A stretch of 42,468 nt of DNA from Muribaculaceae bacterium (lineage in GTDB: Bacteria; Bacteroidota; Bacteroidia; Bacteroidales; Muribaculaceae). Both the position numbers and the translations under genes were made by a program. Below the pieces are notes generated by a model that did not search any database, had not been told where the DNA came from, and worked only from the letters and a program-made list of their open reading frames with translations. The stretch spans positions 1 through 42,468 of the forward strand of contig JAFLTP010000025.1 in assembly GCA_022510405.1 (NCBI GenBank), in the 5' to 3' direction. Each line of letters opens with the position of its first letter. Position 1 is the first letter of the stretch. Shown here piece by piece: positions 33,801 to 40,151 of this stretch.

Positions 33801-34246
33801 GACTCGTCATATTTATCGTTGTTCTCTTTAACTGAAATCCTGGAATTCACATTTCCTACAGCCGCTATATAATATGTGCCTGAAGAAAGATCTATATCCT
33901 TTAAAACTACATTTCCTTTTTCGATTGTAAATTCTTCCTCTTTGAGATATATCTGTTTGATTTTCTCTCCCGATGATTTCAAAAAGAAACCTACCCATAG
34001 ATCGGAAAGACTTGAGGCTTGTTCCGAATCCGGTTCAATTCCTGCAATAGTACGTGTATTATTGTCCATATCCGGACTGGTCACTGTAAAAGACACTGTC
34101 GCCGGTAATCCTTCTTCTATTTCACTGTTGGAATATAATAAATCGTCCTTGCAACCTGTTAGCGTTACTAAAGCCACATAAAATCCTAAGCAAAGTGTAG
34201 AAAAGGCTTTACATTTTCCCCATTCTCTCCTGGCTGATCCAATCAT
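30869..34246 (-). CDS. Large DUF4906-type fimbria-associated lipoprotein
   Basis: A 1125-residue predicted surface lipoprotein. The signal segment ends in the lipobox LTGC with Cys at 32. Residues about 45-250 resemble the FimB/Mfa-type beta-sandwich N domain (ATVSFTVTSPDM, NTRTIAGIEPDSE). The C-terminal third has the DUF4906 hallmark CLSRNRDLNGDGQIDLNELR with WFVPTSNQ, and ends with NIRCVRGI. Such proteins are anchors or tip subunits of Bacteroidales type V pili or stand-alone adhesins. No other pilus gene is adjacent. A minus-strand -7 box TAAATTTG (34311-34318) lies 65 bp upstream. The array of ~80-bp repeats begins 86 bp past its stop. Confidence 0.75.
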   Translation of the reverse strand: MIGSARREWGKCKAFSTLCLGFYVALVTLTGCKDDLLYSNSEIEEGLPATVSFTVTSPDMDNNTRTIAGIEPDSEQASSLSDLWVGFFLKSSGEKIKQIYLKEEEFTIEKGNVVLKDIDLSSGTYYIAAVGNVNSRISVKENNDKYDESNLYSDLSSVKNWYDFIKIGVKVDGTKDPVRTTNLVMSGMYSSSSSQKSYSDKLTEAMEVQIRPGTNKLSGKIYLDRLDAYVQVNLYIGKNIEFTPWSWQLCNVPVYSYLIEKSENENLADNLWASTDLDTYFDTAEYESTFFENNFDTSQKFSHFSFDFYQMESKHQGRIVSLEPPSDRNYYNLREKEYKDSEGLNTGYYESLVPSVSTKKSKEMANNNASYLVIKGNIQYYYDGSMKNNKVDYTPVDPSTFADKTNLVFRNADVVYTMHLGNCNGTSTAEQANDFSCKRNNKYIYEITIEDADKLRIEAQGEELQPGAEGIVTDSSAEEYTVDAHYITFNIGLTNNERKNFVFQIEAWYNNEKILIDDESIDEWGEEPGGYGFKKNKFWKWISFIPAESEDKLVPYPGDPEIINVVPGKNDKLFYLDKMSDLTSYPGKKENAEDDEVQYYTVYIDEYVYESSADERSGNWLKYVDQPDRKIWLAREGNESTDKESIYQKTKYYISQRSIQTYYDLKASSGKSIDALGLEHTNETFGLNLRTQTAVTGTNIDEDGRQNCWYFIQDDLNWEYYLNLEKNQDIPATTKQKAYIKEHSEPLPKIKSLGSSTSNEKDPHSITQGDSDTFSVEAMYTCLSRNRDLNGDGQIDLNELRWFVPTSNQMIDVCMARSSLKTPLMDYNGTPKLAGLKGDGGAGNNTRYRFAGSNNKVVWSEQGMVTGPFNNDAAPWEVRCARILGTNLESTGSASPAFELKKLDVNGKTYTAIIPTYYDQAMLRLPQETLPAHSGTNYYNRLPMYGFIIQDYNEYLAETDENGEKKFFIYHYSDIYNNYNDNNKDYLDITEDPQKKQYLLDKHDLWVNEANALARKVYGAGWRVPNQKEVALMSIVDMQMLNKGIIGMGERYIYMSCTYKEYGVLSGIKGEDKTGYFFGIQKPKDLLPLIICNNIVESTQNPLSNIRCVRGITAEEYFRLEPFSW

Positions 34247-34436
34247 ATTAAAAAAATTAGGTTAGTTCAATTTTTGGGTAGTTGGTGACCCGATGATATT
34301 TGATAAACTACAAATTTAACAAAAATTTTCCAAAAAACACATTCTCATCATGCAAAAATATCTAAAACTCGTCTTTTTAAAGGCTTAGTGTCTTTAGCCT
34401 CAATTCCTTGCCTTCCCTCATTGGAGACTAATAGAC

Positions 34437-34471
34437 TTTGTTCCTTTTTTCATTTTTTTTCCTTACCTTTG
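34437..34471 (+). promoter_or_regulatory. Possible promoter of DUF4494 gene
   Basis: TACCTTTG at 34464-34471 matches the -7 consensus. TTTG at 34437 is 23 bases upstream, slightly longer than the usual 19-21 spacing. Confidence 0.45.
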
Positions 34472-34490
34472 CTAATCAAATTTTGTTAAA

Positions 34491-34934
34491 ATGGCTTTAT
34501 GGTTTGAATGTAAGGTCCGTTACGAACGTATGGCTGAAAACGGTACCGTCAAAAAGGTCAACGAACCTTATCTTGTCGACGCCCTCACTTTCACTGAGGC
34601 TGAGGCTCGTATTATTGATAAAATTTCTCCTTATATATCCGGAGATTTCAGCATTTCTGCTGTAAAAAAAACAAAAATCTCCGAAATTTTCTTCGACGAT
34701 TCCGGCGACCGTTACTATATGGTAAAGGTGAATTTCATCTCCCTCGATGAAAAAACCGGTGTTGAAAAGAAATCCTCTAACTTTATACTAGTGCAGGCTT
34801 CCGATTTCGCCGGTGCACTCAAAAAATTCGAGGAAGGAATGAAAGGCACAATGTCCGACTACGAAATCGCATCCATCACCGAAACACCCCTTATGGATGT
34901 CTTCCCCTTCCAGCTCGGTCTCGCCAAATCCTAA
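34491..34934 (+). CDS. DUF4494 domain-containing protein
   Basis: A 147-residue cytoplasmic protein without signal or membrane helix. The start MALWFECKVRYER, the middle VKKVNEPYLVDALTFTEAEAR and the end SDYEIASITETPLMDVFP are the usual DUF4494 pattern found across Bacteroidales. Function is unknown. It is 10 bp upstream of the yggS homologue, and the pair is likely cotranscribed; this neighbour is a conserved Bacteroidales arrangement as far as I recall. Confidence 0.85.
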   Translation: MALWFECKVRYERMAENGTVKKVNEPYLVDALTFTEAEARIIDKISPYISGDFSISAVKKTKISEIFFDDSGDRYYMVKVNFISLDEKTGVEKKSSNFILVQASDFAGALKKFEEGMKGTMSDYEIASITETPLMDVFPFQLGLAKS

Positions 34935-34944
34935 CAAAACCTCC

Positions 34945-35610
34945 ATGTCCATCGCCGATCAAATAAAGCATTTCCACTCCATCGTTCCCCAAGACGTCGA
35001 GATTGTCGCGGTCAGCAAATTCCACCCCGCGTCTGCGATCCTCGAGGCTTACGACGCCGGCCAACGTGCTTTCGGTGAAAGTCGGGTACAGGAATTCATC
35101 GAAAAGGAAAAAGCCTTGCCAAAGGATATCCGTTGGCATTTCATCGGACACCTCCAAACCAACAAGGTAAAACCTATCATCGGAAAAACTTCTTTAATTG
35201 AAAGCGTTGACTCGTCTCGTCTCCTCGAATTGATCAACAAGGAATCTGAAAGGGCAGGGGTGGTGACCAACGTGCTGCTGCAAGTTCATGTGGCGCAGGA
35301 AGAGGCCAAGTTCGGGTTCTTCCCCCAAGAACTCAGGGATTATCTCGACTCCGGAAGATATAAGGATTTGAAATCCGTAAAAATATGCGGAATCATGGGT
35401 ATGGCGACCAACACCGACGATGAATGCAGGATTATTACCGATTTCAAACTCCTCCATGATATTTTCATCGAAATCAAAGGCAACGAAAGTTACGACCTTC
35501 CTGATTTCAAACGTCTTTCGATGGGTATGAGCGGCGACTGGCCCCTTGCCGTAAAGGAAGGAGCCAATATCGTCAGGATCGGTTCCGCCATCTTCGGCCA
35601 AAGAACCTAA
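34945..35610 (+). CDS. YggS/PLPBP family pyridoxal-phosphate homeostasis protein
   Basis: A 221-residue PLP-binding single-barrel protein. The lysine that holds PLP is in IVAVSKFHPA; other family motifs are RAFGESRVQEF, WHFIGHLQTNKVK, LLQVHVAQEEAKFGF, GIMGMATN and LSMGMSGDWPLAV. I start at MSIADQIKHF; the frame is open 48 bases further up, but that would overlap DUF4494. Family members keep free PLP low and have no enzyme activity known. Neighbours: DUF4494 upstream, an MFS transporter 91 bp downstream. Confidence 0.92.
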   Translation: MSIADQIKHFHSIVPQDVEIVAVSKFHPASAILEAYDAGQRAFGESRVQEFIEKEKALPKDIRWHFIGHLQTNKVKPIIGKTSLIESVDSSRLLELINKESERAGVVTNVLLQVHVAQEEAKFGFFPQELRDYLDSGRYKDLKSVKICGIMGMATNTDDECRIITDFKLLHDIFIEIKGNESYDLPDFKRLSMGMSGDWPLAVKEGANIVRIGSAIFGQRT

Positions 35611-35701
35611 ACCGCGCTTCATCCCGTTTCAACCCGCTACAACCCGATATATCTCAAAAACACCAAAAACTAAAACAACAAAACTTTAAAACTATAAACA
35701 C

Positions 35702-37330
35702 ATGACAACTCAAACTAACCCAAAAGGTAAATTGGTGGCTATCATTGCGATGATGTTTATGTTCGCTATGATCGCATTCGTCACCAACCTCGCAGCCCCG
35801 ATCGGTACTATCTGGGGCTACCAGTTCCAAGGCAACAGCTTCCTCGGTATGCTCGGTAACATGATGAACTTCCTCGCATACCTCTTCATGGGTATCCCGG
35901 CCGGTAAACTCCTCCTCAAGATCGGTTATAAGAAAACCACCCTCTGGGCCCTCGCCATCGGTGCTATAGGTATGGCCGTGCAATATGCCTCCAGCCGATG
36001 GGGTGGTGAAGTGCATGTGGCTGAATCCACCGTCACTGTAATGGAAAAAATCAATGGTGTGGAATATCCTGTTGAAAGGACCATGCACATCGCCCTCAAC
36101 TTTATTATCTACCTCCTCGGTGCGTTCATCGCCGGTTTCTGTGTTTGTATGCTCAACACAGTGGTAAACCCGATGCTCAACCTTCTCGGTGGTGGTGGTA
36201 ACAAAGGTATGCAGCTCCTTCAGACCGGTGGTACACTCAATTCTCTTTCTGCCACTCTTACTCCGTTCCTTGTAGGTGTCCTCATCGGCTCGCTTACCCC
36301 GCGTACTCAGCTCAGCGACGTTGACTCTCTACTTTGGATCGCGATCGGTATCTTCATCGCCGCATTCATTATTATATACTTCGTGGCTATCCCGGAACCC
36401 CAGGATGTTGGCCAAATCAAGAATGTCAAGTTCACACATTCTCCCTGGAATTTCCGCCACACTGTACTCGGCGTTATCGGTATCTTCATCTATGTAGGTA
36501 TCGAAATAGGTGTCCCCGGAACCCTCATGTTCTATCTCTCCGACCAGACTTCTAAAGGTGCCGGTATCCTTGGCGACGCCTCAACTATCGCAGGTGCGGT
36601 GGTGGCTATCTACTGGCTGCTTATGCTTGTGGGCCGTTTCGTATCAACCTTCATATCCGGAAAGGTTTCAACCCGCAACCAACTTCTTGCTGTTTCAGGA
36701 GTGGGCGTGATTTTGGTAATCATGGCTATTTTCAGTTCCAAGGAATCTCAGATCGGTGTGCCTAACATAATCTACAACCCGGTTGAAAAAACCACTGCAA
36801 CTCTCTCAGCTGCCGGTATGCCGCAGAATGAAATCCAGAACTTCATCCAGAACCCCAACGAGGCTTCTCTTGCTCCTTACACCACTACACAGACCATCAA
36901 TACCAAGAACGGTCCGGTCAACAAAACTGTTGTGGTTGAATCTGCAAAAGAACCTGCCGAAGTGGTTTCTGCACTCGTCAACGCACCAGGAGTACCCATT
37001 GCGGCAGTATTCCTTGTGATCTGCGGTCTCTGCACATCCGTTATGTGGGGTGGTATCTTCAATCTCGCAGTAGAAGGACTCGGTAAATACACAGCCCAGG
37101 CTTCCGGTATCTTCATGATGATGGTTGTAGGTGGTGGTGTGATTCCATTGCTCCAGCAGCTCATCGCTGATGCCGTCGGATATATGACCAGCTATTGGCT
37201 CATGGTAGGCTGTCTCGGCTACATCTTCTTCTACGGTCTCTGGGGTTGCATCAATGTCAACAAAGACATCCCGGTTGACGACTCCAACGAGAAAAAATCC
37301 CTCGAAGAGCAAATCCTCAACGCCGAATAA
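35702..37330 (+). CDS. MFS transporter, sugar (FucP/GlcP-like) type
   Basis: A 542-residue inner-membrane carrier, about 12 helices. The segment GNKGMQLLQTGGTLNSLSA and the paired half sites YLFMGIPAGKLLLKIGYKK resemble the FucP/fucose-galactose-glucose:H+ symporter group. Two loops are longer than usual: one of about 25 residues near 95-120 (VHVAESTVTVMEKINGVEYP) and one of about 75 residues near 345-420, rich in Thr/Asn/Gln, between late helices. Both should face the periplasm. The start is preceded by an A/C-rich leader. A REP cluster follows the stop. Confidence 0.75.
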   Translation: MTTQTNPKGKLVAIIAMMFMFAMIAFVTNLAAPIGTIWGYQFQGNSFLGMLGNMMNFLAYLFMGIPAGKLLLKIGYKKTTLWALAIGAIGMAVQYASSRWGGEVHVAESTVTVMEKINGVEYPVERTMHIALNFIIYLLGAFIAGFCVCMLNTVVNPMLNLLGGGGNKGMQLLQTGGTLNSLSATLTPFLVGVLIGSLTPRTQLSDVDSLLWIAIGIFIAAFIIIYFVAIPEPQDVGQIKNVKFTHSPWNFRHTVLGVIGIFIYVGIEIGVPGTLMFYLSDQTSKGAGILGDASTIAGAVVAIYWLLMLVGRFVSTFISGKVSTRNQLLAVSGVGVILVIMAIFSSKESQIGVPNIIYNPVEKTTATLSAAGMPQNEIQNFIQNPNEASLAPYTTTQTINTKNGPVNKTVVVESAKEPAEVVSALVNAPGVPIAAVFLVICGLCTSVMWGGIFNLAVEGLGKYTAQASGIFMMMVVGGGVIPLLQQLIADAVGYMTSYWLMVGCLGYIFFYGLWGCINVNKDIPVDDSNEKKSLEEQILNAE

Positions 37331-37338
37331 AAATAAAT

Positions 37339-37506
37339 GTAGGGAACATCGCGTGCGATGTCTTATAAACCCCAGACCTGATTGTCCGGACACATCGCGT
37401 GCGATGTCTTTCAAGCCCCAGACTGAATTGTAGGGACATCGCGTGCGATGTCTTGCAGGGATATTGGAATTTCAAACAAACCAGACGTGGCACGCCACGT
37501 CCCTAC
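37339..37506. repeat. Two lone REP hairpins plus one REPIN doublet
   Basis: ACATCGC-GT-GCGATGT hairpins occur at 37344-37362 and 37391-37409, then a full 77-bp doublet at 37430-37506 that ends in the inverted arm GACGTGGC-AC-GCCACGTC and GTCCCTAC. The single hairpins share a CCCCAGAC..GA.TTGT linker and look like stepwise duplications of the left half. Confidence 0.85.
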
Positions 37507-37507
37507 A

Positions 37508-37581
37508 AAAGCTACATTAGCTAAGATAGCTACAATAGCTACAAAAACCACAAAAACTCAACCAAACTACCTCGGAGAGGT
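37508..37581 (+). repeat. TAGCTA repeats and one GGA-loop hairpin
   Basis: GCTACATTAGCTAAGATAGC and following TAGCTAC units give four to five copies of a TAGCTA motif at 37509-37540. An A/C-rich spacer and ACCTC-GGA-GAGGT (37569-37581) follow. This sits 20 bp before the lipoprotein ATG. A similar TAGCTA run follows the next REPIN (38192-38225) and lies at 23450-23490. Confidence 0.6.
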
Positions 37582-37600
37582 TGAATTAATCAAAATTATT

Positions 37601-37999
37601 ATGAAAAAGTTATTACCTATTTTCTTCCTGATTCTTTTCGCTTGCGGAAAGGGTGGTAACACACCCGTGGATCAGATTGTGGTCCTTCTCGACCAAGCCA
37701 CTGAAAAGACACAGGATATAAACTCTGTAGCCCAACTCAACGATGTCCAGAACATCATCTCTCCCCAGGAGATCTGGACGATCATCGAGAACAACTCCGA
37801 TTACCAACTCACGGACTCCGACAAAAACAAACTCAAGAAAAGTTACGAGCGACTTGTAAAAGCAGCCTATGATAAGAGTTGTGAGTTCGTTCCATCCGAT
37901 GAAATGAAAAAGGTCATGAAGAATCAGCTCGACCTCATGATGGAAGGGATCCGAAACAATATCGACGCAGCCACCACTCTCGGCCAAATCCGTCCCTAA
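37601..37999 (+). CDS. Small lipoprotein of unknown function
   Basis: A 132-residue protein starting MKKLLPIFFLILFACGKGG, a classic lipoprotein signal with Cys at residue 15 (LFAC). The frame is open back to 37448, but that part only reads repeat DNA. The mature part is charged and mainly helical (LLDQATEKTQDINSVAQLND, KNKLKKSYERLVKAAYDKSC) with no domain that I recognise. REP elements flank it on both sides (37339-37506 and 38066-38187). Just after the stop a 16-bp direct repeat (ACTCAAACGGGCAGG twice) occurs. Confidence 0.7.
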   Translation: MKKLLPIFFLILFACGKGGNTPVDQIVVLLDQATEKTQDINSVAQLNDVQNIISPQEIWTIIENNSDYQLTDSDKNKLKKSYERLVKAAYDKSCEFVPSDEMKKVMKNQLDLMMEGIRNNIDAATTLGQIRP

Positions 38000-38065
38000 C
38001 CCCAACCAGGCACGACTCAAACGGGCAGGACTCAAACGGGCAGGACTTTTCCCAAAGTCCTCATT

Positions 38066-38187
38066 GTAGGGACATAGCGTGCGATGTCTTACAAGCCCGC
38101 AGATCGAATCGTAGATACATCGCGTGCGATGTCTTGCAGGGAGATTGGAATTTCTAACAAATCAGACGTGGCACGCCACGTCCCTAC
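38066..38187. repeat. Lone REP hairpin plus REPIN doublet
   Basis: A single GTAGGGACATAGC..GCGATGTC hairpin (one mismatch) at 38066-38090 is followed at 38111-38187 by a 77-bp doublet with an altered head (GTAGATAC) and an intact right arm. TAGCTA repeats follow to 38225. Confidence 0.85.
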
Positions 38188-38259
38188 AAAAGCTAAATTA
38201 GCTAAGATAGCTACAGTAGCTACAAAAAACAATAACATCACCAAAATCTCCATCAACTT

Positions 38260-38290
38260 TTTGCAATTTTAATTTTTTTCTTTAACTTTG
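38260..38290 (+). promoter_or_regulatory. Predicted tRNA-Pro promoter
   Basis: TTTG, 19 bases, TAACTTTG. Both boxes are exact and the -7 box is identical to that of tRNA-Met. Confidence 0.75.
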
Positions 38291-38305
38291 CACCGCATTT
38301 AGGCA

Positions 38306-38380
38306 CGGGGCGTAGCGCAGTCCGGTTAGCGCACCTGCTTTGGGAGCAGGGGGTCGAAGGTTCGAATCCTTTCACCCCGA
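38306..38380 (+). tRNA. tRNA-Pro (anticodon TGG)
   Basis: Acceptor CGGGGCG/CACCCCG (one C-A mismatch at pair 6-67), anticodon stem CTGCT/AGCAG around the TTGGGAG region (anticodon TGG), T arm with TTCGAAT. C1-G72 is typical of proline tRNA. CCA is not encoded. Confidence 0.85.
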
Positions 38381-38383
38381 CAA

Positions 38384-38417
38384 AAACACCGAGTTTCTAT
38401 AACCCGGTGTTTTTTTA
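38384..38417 (+). terminator. Terminator of tRNA-Pro
   Basis: AAACACCG, 13-base loop, CGGTGTTT followed by a run of T. Intrinsic terminator 3 bp after the tRNA. Confidence 0.75.
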
Positions 38418-38423
38418 TCCCCC

Positions 38424-38489
38424 AACTCACAACTCACAACTCACAACTCACAACTTATAACTTACAACTTACAACTTACAACTTATACC
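38424..38489 (+). repeat. ACAACTC/ACAACTT tandem short repeats
   Basis: About nine tandem units of a 7-10 bp ACAACTCACA / ACAACTTACA motif. A C-rich run follows at 38490-38500. The rest up to 38560 shows no gene. Confidence 0.8.
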
Positions 38490-38560
38490 CCCCCCTCCCC
38501 TTATAAACAAAGGGCCGGAATCATACGAGTCCGTGCCCTCTAGGTTCGAGATGTTTATGT

Positions 38561-38821
38561 TTATAAGGATGAAGCCGCAGTTGAAATTCTTCTGGCAAGG
38601 TCATTTAGAGCCTCTTTAAGGATTTCCGTTTCCTGAGGAGTAAAACCTCCTTTAGATCCGTCTCCCTTAATGCCGTCAAGTTTATGATAGAGCCATGAAC
38701 TTGATTTACCGAAATAACGTCTGGAGATATCTCTCCATGATACAGCCAAAAGGATGTCTGACAGACGTGATTTCGCATCGTCTAATAAATTTTGGTTTGA
38801 TAAAGTAATCTGTTTTTCCAT
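38561..38821 (-). CDS. DUF5053 domain-containing small protein
   Basis: An 86-residue protein, start MEKQITLSNQN (a TTG three codons upstream is also in frame). The core WRDISRRYFGKSSSWLYHKLDG and FTPQETEILKEALNDLARRI fit DUF5053, a small helical family common on Bacteroides mobile elements and prophages. Function is unknown. It lies beside tRNA-Pro, a usual integration site, and next to another tiny gene on the same strand. Confidence 0.7.
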   Translation of the reverse strand: MEKQITLSNQNLLDDAKSRLSDILLAVSWRDISRRYFGKSSSWLYHKLDGIKGDGSKGGFTPQETEILKEALNDLARRISTAASSL

Positions 38822-38880
38822 AATAAACAATATATATATAATGTGATGTTCAATGGGTGCCCGGAATGGACACCCAAGGA

Positions 38881-39015
38881 TTAAGGCAGATCGGTTAATC
38901 TGTCGAAAGCTTCCTGTGCAAGCCAGAGTTGCTCTCTATAACCGTTCGGAAATGCTCTTCTGAGGTTTCTGATTATTTCAATCAATTCTGCCTCATCCTC
39001 ATTTAATTCATACAT
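38881..39015 (-). CDS. Small hypothetical protein upstream of DUF5053
   Basis: A 44-residue acidic helical peptide MYELNEDEAELIEIIRNLRR followed by AFPNGYREQLWLAQEAFDRL. The start at 39015 is chosen because upstream residues (FNTKIRIIFASRC) read like leader DNA. Similar short proteins sit next to DUF5053 genes in Bacteroides. The -7-like sequence TACGAAAATTCGTA region at 39055-39070 contains a palindrome (ATACGAATTTTCGTAT) that may be its operator. Confidence 0.5.
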   Translation of the reverse strand: MYELNEDEAELIEIIRNLRRAFPNGYREQLWLAQEAFDRLTDLP

Positions 39016-39081
39016 CATTTCGTAGAAATTAAATGTTAAACATCTCGATGCAAAAATAATACGAATTTTCGTATTAAACAA

Positions 39082-39315
39082 ATTTTCATTGCATTCTTTT
39101 TCCCTTTCCCATTACAACTTAAAACTTAAAACTTCCAACCCATACCTCACGACTCACAACTTAAAACTTAAAACTCACAACTCACCACCCACATCTTTCC
39201 ACTTTACACTTTCCACTTTACACTTTCAACTTTAAACTTTCCCCTCCCAACTCCCACCTCCACTTTTTCCTTAAAAACTTTTTTACTAAATTTTTAAAAA
39301 TTATCACATAATTAT
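39082..39315. repeat. Low-complexity ACTTT/AACTT repeat region
   Basis: This gap holds no gene. It consists of AAAACTTAAAACTT, CACAACTTAAAACTT and ACTTTACACTTTCC-type short repeats at 39110-39245, the reverse complement of the AAAGTTT repeats elsewhere, then AT-rich sequence leading to the fimbrial promoter. Confidence 0.7.
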
Positions 39316-39347
39316 TTTGTAGTTATTCCGTTTTTGATATATCTTTG
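39316..39347 (+). promoter_or_regulatory. Predicted promoter of the DUF3575-DUF3868 operon
   Basis: TTTG at 39316, 20 bases, TATCTTTG at 39340: exact Bacteroidetes consensus. It gives an about 80-nt leader to the DUF3575 ATG. Confidence 0.75.
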
Positions 39348-39434
39348 CATTGCAGTTTGAAGATTTATAATCCCTCAAACTGTATGCGACGCAAGTCCAA
39401 AGGGTCCTACAAAGTACCTTAAAACACTGAACTA

Positions 39435-40016
39435 ATGAACTTTAGAAAAACCATCATCCTTTTTGGAATTTTGTTTTTTCTCTCTCTCGGAGTTTCCGCA
39501 CAAAAGGCTGGTATTAAAACCAATCTTATTAGTGATGCGGTGACTTCACCCTCCCTCGGTTTTGAATTCCGGATGAAGCCGAAATGGACGATGGACATCT
39601 CGGGGCAGGTGAACGCCTGGAACATAGACGACCGGCGCTGGCGCCACTGGATGGTGCAGCCCGAGGCCCGCTACTGGTTCTGCGAGGCCTTCGAGGACTC
39701 CTTCATCGGCTTCCACGCCATCGGGGGCCAGTTCAACATCGGCAACATCAACAACAGCATAAATTTCCTGGGCTCTGACTTCAGCAAGCTCAGGGACCAC
39801 CGCTACCAGGGCTGGGGCGTCGGGGCGGGCATAGTCTACGGCTACGACTGGATGCTTGCCAAGCACTGGAACCTCGAATTCTGTATCGGGGTAGGCTGGA
39901 TCCACTGCTGGTACGACAAATACCCGTGCGCGGTTTGCGGCACCAAGGAGGCCTCGGGGCAGCACGACTACTTCGGCCCCACGAAACTGTCCCTGGCAAT
40001 TGAATATTTATTTTAA
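39435..40016 (+). CDS. DUF3575 domain-containing outer-membrane protein
   Basis: A 193-residue exported protein. A signal peptide (MNFRKTIILFGILFFLSLGV, ending SAQ) precedes a beta-barrel-like domain with KTNLISDAVTSPSLGFEFR, many aromatic residues, GWGVGAGIVYGYDWML and the C-terminal LAIEYLF, whose last aromatic residue fits outer-membrane insertion. This is the DUF3575 pattern seen upstream of type V fimbria genes. Composition changes sharply: the first ~140 bases are AT-rich, and from about 39580 the gene is GC-rich. It is 6 bp from the frame of the DUF3868 gene. Confidence 0.85.
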   Translation: MNFRKTIILFGILFFLSLGVSAQKAGIKTNLISDAVTSPSLGFEFRMKPKWTMDISGQVNAWNIDDRRWRHWMVQPEARYWFCEAFEDSFIGFHAIGGQFNIGNINNSINFLGSDFSKLRDHRYQGWGVGAGIVYGYDWMLAKHWNLEFCIGVGWIHCWYDKYPCAVCGTKEASGQHDYFGPTKLSLAIEYLF

Positions 40017-40057
40017 AAAAATATGAGGAACAAGTTTTTTAAAATAAATATCGCCGA

Positions 40058-40129
40058 GGTTGATGCCCGGATGTCTGCGGGAGCAGGACGCAGGCCTGCG
40101 GTCGCAGGTACGGGCGAACCTTATCAACC
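40058..40129. repeat. Branched inverted-repeat element before DUF3868 gene
   Basis: Outer stem GGTTGAT (40058-40064) with ATCAACC (40123-40129); second stem GCCCG (40065) with CGGGC (40111); inside, two hairpins CTGCG..CGCAG (40075-40093) and CCTGCG-GT-CGCAGG (40095-40108). It would fold as a branched junction in RNA or as a cruciform. It ends 22 bp before the chosen start. Confidence 0.65.
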
Positions 40130-40151
40130 GAGGCAATATATGTTAAAAGTC

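Noticed and set aside
37448..37600. Upstream extension of the lipoprotein start
   Set aside because: It reads REPIN and TAGCTA DNA and would remove the lipoprotein signal from the N terminus.
38490..38556. Possible tRNA fragment before DUF5053
   Set aside because: A GTTCGAG-like string occurs but no acceptor or anticodon stem can be drawn.
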